DNA of 33,391 nt from Candidatus Aveggerthella stercoripullorum (GTDB lineage Bacteria; Actinomycetota; Coriobacteriia; Coriobacteriales; Eggerthellaceae): contig DVGB01000098.1 in NCBI GenBank assembly GCA_018712955.1, forward strand, positions 1-33,391, in the 5' to 3' direction. Both the position numbers and the translations under genes were made by a program. Shown here piece by piece: positions 5,566-14,012 of the stretch. How positions within the stretch are numbered: the first letter of the stretch is position 1; each line of letters opens with the position of its first letter. The notes below the pieces were generated by a model, which was not told the origin of the DNA, ran no database searches, and was given only the letters and a program-made list of their open reading frames with translations.

Positions 5566-7299
5566 TCACAGCGCCCACTTGGCGCTTTCGGTCTGCAGAC
5601 GCACCATACGGGCGAAGAGGCCGTCGCGCGCCATGAGCTCGGTGGGGCTGCCCTGCTCGGCGACGCGACCCTCCTCGAGCACGACCACGTGGTCGGCGCC
5701 CATGACCGTGCGCATGCGGTGCGCGATCACGATGACCGTCTTGCCGGCGAGAAGCCTCGAGAGCGCCTGCTGCACCTCCGTCTCGTTCTCCACGTCCAGC
5801 GACGCCGTCGCCTCGTCGAGCACGACGATCGGCGCGTCCTTCAGGAGCGCCCGGGCGATCGAGATGCGCTGGCGCTCGCCGCCGGAGAGGCGCGCGCCGT
5901 TCTCGCCGATCTTCGTGGCGTAGCCTTCCGGCAGAAGGCTCACGAACCCGTCGCAGTTCGCGGCCCGCGCGGCGGCGAGCACATCTGCGTCGGGGGCGCC
6001 CTCGCGGCCGACCCGGATGTTGTCCATGATCGTTTCGTCGAAGAGCACCACATCTTGGAAGACCTGCGCGAAGTCGGCGAGCAGCACCTCAGGGTCGACG
6101 GTCGCGACGTCCACGCCGCCTACCGTTACGCACCCCGCATCAGCATCCCAGAAGCGGCAGGCGAGCTTCGCGCACGTCGATTTGCCCGAGCCGGATGGCC
6201 CCACGAGTGCCGTGACTTCGCCCTCGCGCGCCGTGAACGTCACATCGGCGAGCACCGCCTCGTCGGTGCCTCCGTAGGAAAACGACACATCGCAAAACGC
6301 CACGTCGTGGCTCTGCGGGCGAAAGTCCTTCACGCCCGTCATAGGGCGCTCTGCCGCGAGCGCGTTCGTGCGGCGGATCGAATGGCGCATCTCCATGAGC
6401 TCGGCGCTCGACTGGAGCACGACGTTGATGGGATCGTACACGCGCGTGACGATGAGAAGGAACGCGAAATACGTGAGGAAATCCACACCACCCGACACGA
6501 TGAGCGCCGCCCCCGCGAGGATGGTCGTGGCGATGCCGAGCTTGAGGAACGCCTGCCCGGACGAGATCGTCACGCCTGTGGCAAGCTCGGAGGCAACCTG
6601 CGCCCGCTCGAACGCGCCGAGCCTTCCGCGCAGCTCCCCGAGAAACGCGCCCGCGCGGTTCGTCGCGCGGATCTCGCGCGCACAGTCGAGGTATTCCTGC
6701 ACGCCGTCGATCATCTCGAGGCGGCGCGCCTCCTTCGCTGCGATCTTGCGGTTGGAAAACCCGCTCGTCGCCGCCATGATCGCCGCCGCGACCGGCAGCG
6801 GCCAGAACGCCGCGAGCCCGAGCCGCCAATCGAAGGCGATCACGCCGACGATGACGATGACGCTCGATATGCCCGTGCCGAACAGCTGCGGCACCACGTG
6901 CATGAACAACCGTTCCTGATCAGCGCAGTCCTTCATGATGGTGTTCGTGAGGTCGGACAGATCGCGCGTGCCGAAAAACGACAACGGGAGCATCCGCAAA
7001 CGCTCGGCGATGCCCTCGCGCTTGCGGGCGCTTTCCTCGTACACGGGGCCGTAGGTGTTGCGGTATTCGAGCAGCTGCGTCACCGCGATGAGCGCGAGCA
7101 CGACGATGACCGCGATGAGATACGGCCAAAGCGCCGGCAGATGCGCTCCCGCTTCGAGGTGAGCCACGAAATCGCGCACGAGCAGGAACAGGATGCACAT
7201 CGGCGCCATGAGCACGAGGTTCGCGATCGCGCAGAAGAACACGCCGCGCTTGAAGGTGCGCCACCCCTGATCGGTGAGTCCGAGCGCGCTACGCAGCAT
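5566..7299 (-). CDS. ABC half-transporter (permease-ATPase fusion), second of a pair
   Basis: A 577-residue half-transporter with six N-terminal membrane helices (about 1-300) and an ABC ATPase (about 330-577). Visible motifs: Walker A GPSGSGKST, signature LSGGERQRISIARALL, Walker B IVVLDEATASLD and the switch histidine in VIAHRM. It overlaps the end of the preceding half-transporter by 11 bases, so the two are probably translated together and form a heterodimer. The ATG at 7297-7299 follows AAAGGGGG. The fold is of the exporter type, but pairs with this sequence character, encoded beside MptD and ECF parts and an AraC regulator, resemble the importing IrtAB/YbtPQ class of siderophore transporters. 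Direction and substrate are inferred. Confidence 0.87.
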   Translation of the reverse strand: MLRSALGLTDQGWRTFKRGVFFCAIANLVLMAPMCILFLLVRDFVAHLEAGAHLPALWPYLIAVIVVLALIAVTQLLEYRNTYGPVYEESARKREGIAERLRMLPLSFFGTRDLSDLTNTIMKDCADQERLFMHVVPQLFGTGISSVIVIVGVIAFDWRLGLAAFWPLPVAAAIMAATSGFSNRKIAAKEARRLEMIDGVQEYLDCAREIRATNRAGAFLGELRGRLGAFERAQVASELATGVTISSGQAFLKLGIATTILAGAALIVSGGVDFLTYFAFLLIVTRVYDPINVVLQSSAELMEMRHSIRRTNALAAERPMTGVKDFRPQSHDVAFCDVSFSYGGTDEAVLADVTFTAREGEVTALVGPSGSGKSTCAKLACRFWDADAGCVTVGGVDVATVDPEVLLADFAQVFQDVVLFDETIMDNIRVGREGAPDADVLAAARAANCDGFVSLLPEGYATKIGENGARLSGGERQRISIARALLKDAPIVVLDEATASLDVENETEVQQALSRLLAGKTVIVIAHRMRTVMGADHVVVLEEGRVAEQGSPTELMARDGLFARMVRLQTESAKWAL

Positions 7300-9139
7300 G
7301 GCCGGCCCCCTTTCCGGTAATCCGCCACGAAACGCTCGTGCGGTAATCGTCCCACATCTTCGCGTAGAGGCCGCCCGCCGCTGCGAGCTCAGCGTGCGTG
7401 CCCTGCTCGATGACTCTCCCTTCGTCGAGCACGCAGATCATGTCGGCATCCACCACCGTCGAGAGCCGATGGGCCACCATGAGCACCGTCTTGCCCTTCG
7501 CGAGCACGGCGAGCGCCTTTTGGATGAGAGCCTCGTTTTCCGGATCGGCGAACGCCGTCGCTTCGTCGAGCACGACGATCGGAGCGTCTTTGAGGATCGC
7601 CCGGGCAAGGGCGATGCGCTGGCACTCGCCACCCGACAGGTAGACGCCGCGCGCGCCCACCACGGTATCGAGCCCATCAGGGAACTTGGCAATGATGTCG
7701 TCGCATCGGGCGGCGCGGGCCGCCGCCTCCACCTCCCCGCGCGTCGCGTCGGGTCGGGCGGCGCGGATGTTGTCGGCAAGGCTCTGCTTGAACAGCCGGT
7801 CATTCTGGAACACGAACGCCACGCGGTCCATCAGACTGGAAAGCGGGATGTCGCGCACGTCGACGCCGCCGATTCGCACAGCGCCTTCGCACACGTCCCA
7901 GAACCTCGGAACCAGGCTCGCCGCCGTCGTCTTGCCGCTGCCGCTCGGCCCCACGAGCGCCACCGTGGCACCTGCGGGCACGCGCAGCGACACGTTCTCG
8001 AGCGCCGGGCGGTCGGTTCCGGGATAGGCAAAGGTCACGCAGTCGAACTCGATTGAATCGTCCACAGGCTCCGAAGCGCGCGCAGGATCCGCATCCGCCA
8101 TAACGGGCGCATCGAGAATGCGGTCGATGCGCATGACGGCGTCCTGCGCCTCGGTAAGCGCCTGCGAGGCGTACATCACCTTCGTCATCATCATGGTCGT
8201 GAGCGCGGAGAAGACGACGTAGAACAGGTAGTCGGAAAGGAACGCCGCGAAATCGCCCGCATTCTGCGCAAGCAGGATGCCCGTCGGCACGAGCGCGGCG
8301 AACGTCGAGTTGATCGCCACGAGCTGCGCCACCTGGGGCGGCGTGCAGAGGCGCACGTAGGCGCTCGCGAACTCCCGGTACGCCCGAATCGATTCGCGGA
8401 AGGTGGAAAACGACCGCACCGTCTGCTGGAACACCTTCACGACGGGGATGCCGCGGACGTACTCGACCGCCGCTTTGTTCATGCGGTCGAGCGCGTCTTG
8501 GTAGTTCTTCATGAACGTCATCATGTTGGTGTTCTCGTCGTCGCCGCCCCCGGCCATCATCCAGAACATGCACGCGGCGGACACGGCAACGGGCACGAGG
8601 CAGAGCAGGCCCAGCACCCAATCGACGGCAGCCATGACAACGAGGTACGCCACGGGCGTGACGAGCGCGCCCACGAAATCGGGGAAGCGATGCGCGAGCA
8701 CGCCCTCGGTAAGCCCGGTCGCCCCCTCGATGACGCGGCGCAGTTCTCCGGTCGCATGCGCGTCGAAGTATCCGAGCGGCACACGGGAGAGGTGCTCGAG
8801 GGCGGCGGCGCGCATGTTCGTCGCCGTGCGGAACGCCGCAAGATGCGTGCACATGAGCGCCGCGAAGTAGATGACGAGCCCAGCAAGCGCGAACGCGAAC
8901 GCCGCGATGCCGTAGCCCGTCGCGTTTGGTGCCGCCGACCAGTCAGGCGCCACCGCGATGAGGTCGCGCAGCACGAACCACACGCACACGAGCATCGCTA
9001 TGGCGCACAGCGCGTTCACACCCGACAGCACGCAGCCGAGGATCGTGAGCTTTTTGTAGCCGCCAGCGAAATCGAGCAGTCGCATGATGGGGTTGCGCTG
9101 CCGGTTCTTCGACGCGCGTTGATCTCGCCTTCCTTCCAT
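7289..9139 (-). CDS. ABC half-transporter (permease-ATPase fusion), first of a pair
   Basis: A 616-residue half-transporter: membrane helices in about residues 35-320, ATPase in about 365-600. Walker A GPSGSGKTT, signature LSGGECQRIALARAIL, Walker B IVVLDEATAFAD and VAHRLS are intact. The D-loop variant ATAFADPENE is the form I associate with the siderophore-importing IrtB/YbtPQ-like branch, whereas most exporters have SALD; this supports import. The ATG at 9137-9139 is chosen for its GGAGAGG site 6 bases upstream. The gene starts a transcription unit with the half-transporter at 5566-7299, behind its own promoter and the shared 20-bp motif. Confidence 0.87.
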   Translation of the reverse strand: MEGRRDQRASKNRQRNPIMRLLDFAGGYKKLTILGCVLSGVNALCAIAMLVCVWFVLRDLIAVAPDWSAAPNATGYGIAAFAFALAGLVIYFAALMCTHLAAFRTATNMRAAALEHLSRVPLGYFDAHATGELRRVIEGATGLTEGVLAHRFPDFVGALVTPVAYLVVMAAVDWVLGLLCLVPVAVSAACMFWMMAGGGDDENTNMMTFMKNYQDALDRMNKAAVEYVRGIPVVKVFQQTVRSFSTFRESIRAYREFASAYVRLCTPPQVAQLVAINSTFAALVPTGILLAQNAGDFAAFLSDYLFYVVFSALTTMMMTKVMYASQALTEAQDAVMRIDRILDAPVMADADPARASEPVDDSIEFDCVTFAYPGTDRPALENVSLRVPAGATVALVGPSGSGKTTAASLVPRFWDVCEGAVRIGGVDVRDIPLSSLMDRVAFVFQNDRLFKQSLADNIRAARPDATRGEVEAAARAARCDDIIAKFPDGLDTVVGARGVYLSGGECQRIALARAILKDAPIVVLDEATAFADPENEALIQKALAVLAKGKTVLMVAHRLSTVVDADMICVLDEGRVIEQGTHAELAAAGGLYAKMWDDYRTSVSWRITGKGAGHAA

Positions 9140-9166
9140 TCCGCACCTCTCCGTTTCTCGTTGAGT

Positions 9167-9193
9167 GTTATATATGGATAACAATGTAGCGAT
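9167..9193 (-). promoter_or_regulatory. Promoter of the ABC pair with the locus-wide 20-bp motif
   Basis: On the plus strand 9174-9193 reads ATGGATAACAATGTAGCGAT, matching 17 of 20 bases of 12433-12452. It lies directly upstream of a TATAAC -10 candidate (minus strand, 9167-9172) and covers the -35 position, where no consensus box exists. This is the place where an AraC-type activator would bind and touch RNA polymerase. The divergent AraC gene at 12562 is the obvious candidate regulator (inference). Confidence 0.6.
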
Positions 9194-9239
9194 TCACCGG
9201 AAAAATCATTCCGCAACGATGCATGCGAACGATTTCACA

Positions 9240-9279
9240 GAAAAAAGAAGCTGCCACCCCGAAACCGGAGCGGCAGCTT
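9240..9279 (-). terminator. Intrinsic terminator after the mptD-family gene
   Basis: Read on the minus strand, AAGCTGCC and GGCAGCTT form an 8-bp perfect stem with a GC-rich 16-base loop region, followed by CTTTTTTC. It sits 21 bases past the stop of the MptD-family gene and before the promoter of the ABC pair, so it splits the importer locus into two transcripts or tunes read-through. Confidence 0.75.
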
Positions 9280-9299
9280 GAAGAGGGAAAAGCAACCTG

Positions 9300-9908
9300 T
9301 TACGCGGCAATGCGCGCGAAGTGCTTGTTGAAGATCTTCGACCCGAGAAGACCGCCGACGATCGGGCCGACGACGCACAGGACGCCCGCCACGATGATGA
9401 GGGGGCTCTGCATGAACCCGACGAGCGTCTCGCCGTACTCGCGGCTCATGCCCGATTGAACCACCATGTCGACGTAGGAACCGCCCGCGAGAAACACCAT
9501 CGACTCCTGCCCGAGCCAGAAGCACAGCGTCCACACTGCGAACGCCGCGATGACCGCCGCCTTCGATCGCTTGCCCGCCGTCATGATAATCTCCGCCAGC
9601 ACGCCGCCCACGACGATACCCGCCGGACCTGTCCACAACATGCCGAGCAACAGGCCCACGACCGCCACGATAACCGACATGACGATCGCCGCGCCCGGCT
9701 TCGGCACGCGCGCGGCGAGGTACATCCACACGATACCGCCCGGGATCGCGCCGATGGCGTGCGTGAACCAGAACGTGTTCGCGTTCATGCCGAGAATCAT
9801 CGCGAACGCGAAGAACACGATAAAGAGCAGAAGCCCGAAGATCGCGATGAAGATGAAGTCCTTGCCCTGGAGCTTCGCGCTCCCCTGGGCCGATGCCGCC
9901 GTTACCAT
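9300..9908 (-). CDS. MptD-family (Trep_Strep) membrane protein, putative ECF S component
   Basis: A 202-residue hydrophobic protein with about five or six helices. It begins after a short polar stretch (KLQGKDFIFIAIFGLLLF) and contains FWFTHAIGAIPGGIVWMYL, AAGKR-like TAGKRSKAAV and a helix-ending GGLLGSKIFNKHF. Length and pattern fit the MptD / Trep_Strep family, described as putative substrate-binding S components of energy-coupling-factor transporters. It lies downstream of ecfA and ecfT in the same orientation and upstream of the two ABC half-transporters. The ATG at 9906-9908 has AGGAGA about 8 bases before it. Substrate unknown; iron chelates are suggested by family context only. Confidence 0.75.
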   Translation of the reverse strand: MVTAASAQGSAKLQGKDFIFIAIFGLLLFIVFFAFAMILGMNANTFWFTHAIGAIPGGIVWMYLAARVPKPGAAIVMSVIVAVVGLLLGMLWTGPAGIVVGGVLAEIIMTAGKRSKAAVIAAFAVWTLCFWLGQESMVFLAGGSYVDMVVQSGMSREYGETLVGFMQSPLIIVAGVLCVVGPIVGGLLGSKIFNKHFARIAA

Positions 9909-10008
9909 GTGAAACGTCTCCTTTCGTGAGGCAGTCGATACCGATGAGGTCAGCGTCTGAAAACGCCGTCCAATGCGCAACGCGGCGCCCGCGCCGTGCG
10001 GCGCACGA

Positions 10009-11574
10009 TCAGTCGAATCCGAACAGCGTCCGCGCCCGGGGCGCGGTCGACGGCGTGAGATCGAAGCGCTCCGCAATGCGGCCGTTTTCGAAATGGGCTA
10101 TTTCGTCGCATGTGGCGCATGCGAACTCGAAGTCGTGCGTGATGACGACGATGCAGTGTCCCGCTGTCTTGAGCCGGTCGATCTCGGCGGCGATGCGCTC
10201 CATATTCGCAAGGTCGAGCCCGCTCGTCGGCTCGTCGAGCACGAGCACGCGCGATCCCTGCAGCGACCCGGCGGCGATAGCGAGGCGCTGGCGCTGGCCG
10301 CCCGAAAGGGAGAGCGGATGCCGGTCGCGCAAATTCTCGAGGCCGAAGTTCGCGAGCGCGGCCTCGATGAGGGCGGCTTCCGATTCCTTGACGTCATCAA
10401 GCCCTTCTCCCCCTGCCGCTGGCGCCTTGTGCGCACGACGCGCGTCGAGCGCGAGACGCAGCTCGCCTTCGACCGTGTCGCTGAACAGCTGGTAGCCGCT
10501 CTCCTGCATGCCAAGGAACACGCGACCCGCACGCTTGCGCGGCCCGAGCGCCGCGCCCTCGATGCGAATCTCGCCCGCCGCCTCCGCATGAAGACCCGCG
10601 AGGCAGCGCGCGAACGTCGTTTTGCCTGCTCCGTTTCGCCCGACGAGCGCCACCGCTCGCCCCGCGGCAGCGTCGAAGTCGCAGTCGCTCACGACGAAAG
10701 GACCGCTTCTGCCGTAGCGAACCGTGAGCCCGCGCACGATGAGCGCCGGCGCGCCTTCGTTGCGGCCTTCCGACTTCTCGCGCACAGCTGCCCTCGCGCG
10801 CGGCTCCACCTGCTCGATACCCCATGCGCGCAGCCCACGCTGCCTGCGCGCCTCTGCGGGCATCTCCGCGAACTCATCGGCAGTCATCTCCGCCACGACC
10901 GCTCCGTCGCGCATGAGCACGATGCGATCCGCCACTCCCCGCAGCCACCACAGGCGATGCTCGGCGATGAGGACCGTCTTCCCCGCCGCCTTGAGCCGCG
11001 CGACCGCGTCGCGCAAGCGCAGCATCGCGCGCACGTCGAGCGCGGCGGTGGGTTCGTCGAGGACGAACGCGGACGGATCCATCGCATAAACTGAGGCGAC
11101 GGCGACAAGCTGCTTTTCCCCGCCGGAAAGGGCGCGGATGTCGCGTTCGAGCAGATGATCGATGCCCAGCGCGCACGTTGTCGACGCGATGCGACGGACG
11201 ATCTCGTCGCGAGGGACGCCCATGTTCTCGCAGCCGAAAGCGATCTCGGAGGTGGTGTCGAGGTTAAAGAACTGGCTGCGCGGGTTCTGGAACACGCTGC
11301 CCACCGCGCATGACAGATCGTCCATCTCCCAATCGGCGATCGCACGGCCGAACACGCGCACCGAACCTTCCGCCTCGCCCGCGTACACGGCGGGAATAAG
11401 CCCGTTCACCATGCGCGCAAGCGTCGTCTTGCCGCAGCCGGACGGACCTGTCACGACGACGCATTCACCCTCGCGCTGCGCGAACGACACGCCGTGCACC
11501 GACGCGGCGCCCGCCGTGGACGCATAAGAGAACCCCGCTTCCCGAAACTCGATCGCGCTGCCGGACGCACTCAT
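10009..11574 (-). CDS. ecfA: Energy-coupling factor ATPase with two fused ABC domains
   Basis: A 521-residue cytoplasmic ATPase that powers an ECF importer. Domain 1 (about 5-235): Walker A GPSGCGKTT, Q-loop FQNPRSQFF, signature LSGGEKQLVAVA, Walker B FVLDEPTAALD, switch IAEHRL. Domain 2 (about 280-505): GRNGAGKTT, LSGGQRQRLAIA, VLVLDEPTSGLD, ITHDFEF. The fusion replaces the separate EcfA1/EcfA2 of other systems. The start overlaps the ecfT stop by 4 bases (ATGA), showing coupling. The two sites look catalytically complete. The 100-base gap to the MptD-family gene has no terminator that I can see, so the three genes are likely one unit. Confidence 0.9.
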   Translation of the reverse strand: MSASGSAIEFREAGFSYASTAGAASVHGVSFAQREGECVVVTGPSGCGKTTLARMVNGLIPAVYAGEAEGSVRVFGRAIADWEMDDLSCAVGSVFQNPRSQFFNLDTTSEIAFGCENMGVPRDEIVRRIASTTCALGIDHLLERDIRALSGGEKQLVAVASVYAMDPSAFVLDEPTAALDVRAMLRLRDAVARLKAAGKTVLIAEHRLWWLRGVADRIVLMRDGAVVAEMTADEFAEMPAEARRQRGLRAWGIEQVEPRARAAVREKSEGRNEGAPALIVRGLTVRYGRSGPFVVSDCDFDAAAGRAVALVGRNGAGKTTFARCLAGLHAEAAGEIRIEGAALGPRKRAGRVFLGMQESGYQLFSDTVEGELRLALDARRAHKAPAAGGEGLDDVKESEAALIEAALANFGLENLRDRHPLSLSGGQRQRLAIAAGSLQGSRVLVLDEPTSGLDLANMERIAAEIDRLKTAGHCIVVITHDFEFACATCDEIAHFENGRIAERFDLTPSTAPRARTLFGFD

Positions 11575-12389
11575 GCGATCACCCCGAACTTCGAGAGAAG
11601 CAGCGCCGCCGCCGTTGCCGCGAATAGCACCAAGAAAACGACGTCTGCCGCCCGCAAGCGCAAGTCGTAATACGACGTGCGCGGTCGGGAAGAGTCCATG
11701 CCACGCACGACCGCGGCGTTCGACAGTTCGTCGGCGACGATCGACAACCTGCTCATGACGGGCACGAGCAGGTTCTCCATAACGCGCACCGGCTGCGTGA
11801 CAATCGATTTCAGCGTGATCGCCATGCCGCGCACGCGCAGCGCCTCGATGACCGCGCGGAACTCGCCCGCCATCGTCGGGAAAAAGCGCAATGCAACGCA
11901 CACCGCGATGATGCCATGGCGCGGCAGATGCGCGCGCTGGAGCGCGCAGGCAAGCTCGCCGACGCGCGTCGTCGCGATCATCGTGGAGGCGAACATCCCG
12001 ACGCAGAACACGCAGCGAACCATCACGATCATCGTCGCGAACGACGCGGCGGCAGCGTTCGGGAACAGAAGAAACGCATACCCTGCAGCCATGACGACGG
12101 CGTAAGCGGCGCACCACTTCACCGCCGAAGCGGCGCGTCCGCACCACACCGCCACCGCAGCACACAGCACCACCATCATGATCTGCCCGACGACAAGCCG
12201 CGGCGTGAACGCCGTGGCGTTGATGAGGACGAGGATAGCGATCGACACGCGCGGATCGAGTCGTCGCAACGACAGCGCACCTGGGGTATCCGTCGCAATC
12301 GTGCGCGCGACGTGATCTTCGTCGCCTGCCCGCTCTTCCGGCATCGCTGAGCGAATCGAAGCACGGCGACCGTCTGGTTCAGCCGACAT
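11571..12389 (-). CDS. ecfT: Energy-coupling factor transmembrane protein EcfT
   Basis: A 272-residue membrane protein that couples the ATPase to an S component. Helices occupy about residues 50-165 and the C-terminus. Between them is a long cytoplasmic coupling region with the two arginine-glycine motifs of EcfT (EALRVRGM and NAAVVRGMDSS). The first 40 residues are polar and charged, longer than usual. The ATG at 12387-12389 has GGGGAGGG just upstream; frames reading further up cross the promoter and were not used. First gene of ecfT-ecfA-mptD. Confidence 0.87.
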   Translation of the reverse strand: MSAEPDGRRASIRSAMPEERAGDEDHVARTIATDTPGALSLRRLDPRVSIAILVLINATAFTPRLVVGQIMMVVLCAAVAVWCGRAASAVKWCAAYAVVMAAGYAFLLFPNAAAASFATMIVMVRCVFCVGMFASTMIATTRVGELACALQRAHLPRHGIIAVCVALRFFPTMAGEFRAVIEALRVRGMAITLKSIVTQPVRVMENLLVPVMSRLSIVADELSNAAVVRGMDSSRPRTSYYDLRLRAADVVFLVLFAATAAALLLSKFGVIA

Positions 12390-12423
12390 GCCCTCCCCTT
12401 GCGCGCCGAAAATCTGTTCACTA

Positions 12424-12452
12424 AAATTAGCCATGGATAACATGTTAGCGAT
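12424..12452 (-). promoter_or_regulatory. Promoter of ecfT-ecfA-mptD with the locus-wide 20-bp motif
   Basis: Plus-strand 12433-12452 is ATGGATAACATGTTAGCGAT; its centre TAACATGTTA is a 10-bp palindrome. It ends 3 bases before a TAATTT -10 candidate (minus strand, 12424-12429) and covers the -35 position. The same arrangement occurs before the ABC pair at 9167-9193. It lies in the 172-bp gap between the divergent ecfT and AraC genes, so it may also affect the regulator. Confidence 0.6.
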
Positions 12453-12561
12453 CACGAGGGCATTTCGGCTTCTCAAGCGTTTTTCCAACGATCCAGCCGA
12501 AACCCGCTCGATCACGCCGAAACGACAGCCAAGCGCTATCTGATACGAAAGGAGGCCGGAG

Positions 12562-13596
12562 ATGGGCGGCAAGACGGTGCCGGACAACCAAGATTCGAGC
12601 GGATCAAACGCCGCGGCGCGTTCCAGCCAAAGAATCGACGCGATATTCCTCCCCCAGATAGCCGACATGCACGGCGTAGAAGTCGAAGGCGGCGGCGAGC
12701 GCGAATGCGGGCGCGCGTGGATGATCGACCCCGCATACGGGCACGGGTCGTACTGGTATCTCGCGATAGACGATGCGGCGGCGATCGCCGTGTTCGACCT
12801 CCTCTTCGCCGAAACCGTGTCGTTCGGAGCCGTCGTACCGAACTTCTTCTGCTTCGGCAGCTATGGGCGCAGCATGATTCCGTACTTCGCGCCGCTTCTC
12901 GGGATAGAAGACGGGTGGGAAACGGGCACGCTGCTTGGCTATGCGTGGCGTGCGGGCATGTGCCGCGAGGTCGTGCCGCCCGGGGAGCGCCTCACCGTTG
13001 CGAGCATCTCCCTTCTCCCCGAAAGCGCCACCGGAATGGCGCGCGCCATCGGCACCGATCCGGTCACGCTCACAACGGCGATCGCGCGCCTCGACGGCAC
13101 GTACCGCATACCTGCGCTTTCCCGCCTCTTCGACGAGATCAAAGCGGCGCGGCTCTCGCGCACCGTCGCCGAAGCGTATTACCGCTGCAAAGTAACGGAA
13201 GCCTGCGCACTCGTCGTCGACTGGCACGAGGAGAACACGCAGGGTGGCGCACCGCGGATGCGCGCCGTCGATCGCACATCGCTCAACCTCGCCTGCGCGT
13301 TTGCGCGCGAGCATCTGGAAGATGCAATCGAGCTTGGCGACCTCTGCCACGCCGCATGCACAAGCCCGAGCAAGCTCGCGAGCCTGTTTCGCAACGCAGA
13401 GGGCACGACCCCCATGGGCTGGGTGCGCGATCGCCGCATGGAGCGCGCCTGCGAGCTGTTGACCAGCACCGACGATTCAATCGCCGCCGTGGCGGCGCGC
13501 GTTGGATTCTCGCGACAAGGCAGCTTTTCGGAAGCGTTCAAGGAACGCTTCGGCATGACCCCGCACCGCTACCGCACGCTCAACCGAAGCGTATAG
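12562..13596 (+). CDS. AraC family transcriptional regulator of the importer locus
   Basis: A 344-residue regulator. Residues about 245-342 form the AraC DNA-binding domain with two helix-turn-helix units: LGDLCHAACTSPSKLASLFR and DSIAAVAARVGFSRQGSFSE, followed by FKERFGMTPHRYR. The N-terminal 230 residues are a sensing domain without a recognised family; they contain several aromatic residues (SYWYLAI, NFFCFGSYG). The ATG at 12562 has a perfect AGGAGG 6 bases before it. It is divergent from ecfT. AraC proteins next to MptD/ECF/ABC loci, such as YbtA for yersiniabactin uptake, activate transport genes when ligand is bound; the same role is inferred here. Confidence 0.88.
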   Translation: MGGKTVPDNQDSSGSNAAARSSQRIDAIFLPQIADMHGVEVEGGGERECGRAWMIDPAYGHGSYWYLAIDDAAAIAVFDLLFAETVSFGAVVPNFFCFGSYGRSMIPYFAPLLGIEDGWETGTLLGYAWRAGMCREVVPPGERLTVASISLLPESATGMARAIGTDPVTLTTAIARLDGTYRIPALSRLFDEIKAARLSRTVAEAYYRCKVTEACALVVDWHEENTQGGAPRMRAVDRTSLNLACAFAREHLEDAIELGDLCHAACTSPSKLASLFRNAEGTTPMGWVRDRRMERACELLTSTDDSIAAVAARVGFSRQGSFSEAFKERFGMTPHRYRTLNRSV

Positions 13597-13638
13597 GGCA
13601 GCGCGCGTGTCCAACGAAAGACGCGCGAGCAAACGGCT

Positions 13639-13774
13639 TCACTCCCTTTTCCCGAACGCATCCCAGAGCAGCGTCACGATGCCGCAGAGCAGCGCGCCCG
13701 CCGGCCAGGCGATTTACTCCACCGGTTGCAGCGGCCAGCTCCTCGTCGGAAAGGGCCATCTCCTCATCGGAAAG
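13639..13774 (-). pseudogene. Frameshifted relic of a third double-glycine leader peptide gene
   Basis: In the frame of codons 13718-13774 the minus strand reads QRLSDEEMALSDEELAAATG then G: a doubled LSDEE motif and a Gly-Gly end, the hallmark of the neighbouring leaders, but in a different frame from the precursor at 13714-13920. A stop (TAA, 13781-13783) closes this frame just upstream. Just past the Gly-Gly, but in the other frame (13639-13713), lies IAWPAGALLCGIVTLLWDAF GKRE with a stop, a membrane-helix-like core. The simplest reading is one precursor gene broken by frameshifts and partly fused to the end of the precursor next to it. Confidence 0.6.
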
Positions 13775-13920
13775 ACGCTGTTACCGTCGAAATGCTGGAT
13801 TACCGTGATGCCGCCTGACGTCTGCTTGAGCTCTTCGTCGGAAAGCTCGGCAAACGAGCTCTCGTCGATGGGCTTACCGTCGGCAAGCAAGCCGTGCTCG
13901 CCTTTCGTGATCTGTACCAT
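13714..13920 (-). CDS. RiPP/bacteriocin-like precursor peptide with double-glycine leader (end disrupted)
   Basis: A 68-residue small protein. Residues 1-37 form a leader ending ELSDEELKQTSGG, aligned without gaps to the leader of the next gene (22 of 37 identical, including GE-x-GLL, DG-x-P and the GG end). The rest, ITVIQHFDGNS then VFPMRRWPFPTRSWPLQPVE, is partly an out-of-frame reading of another leader, so the true core is uncertain. The ATG at 13918-13920 has AAGGAGAC 6 bases before it; the longer frame from 13935 was rejected. Double-glycine leaders are cut by C39 peptidase transporters or recognised by modification enzymes; none is encoded within the window. Confidence 0.65.
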   Translation of the reverse strand: MVQITKGEHGLLADGKPIDESSFAELSDEELKQTSGGITVIQHFDGNSVFPMRRWPFPTRSWPLQPVE

Positions 13921-14012
13921 GATGTCTCCTTGCAAGGTAATGTGCGGTGGTTGCTTCGGGTGCGTCGCCTCGAAACGGCGAGTTGGTCATGCCGGAAACA
14001 AAACGCTGGGAC

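Noticed and set aside
5689-7320. 543-codon plus-strand frame
   Set aside because: Arg/His/Glu-rich antisense shadow of the ABC half-transporter, which has full catalytic motifs.
5566-9139. The ABC pair as exporter of the RiPP-like peptides
   Set aside because: Neither has a C39 peptidase domain, and the shared promoter motif ties the pair to the ECF/MptD genes instead.
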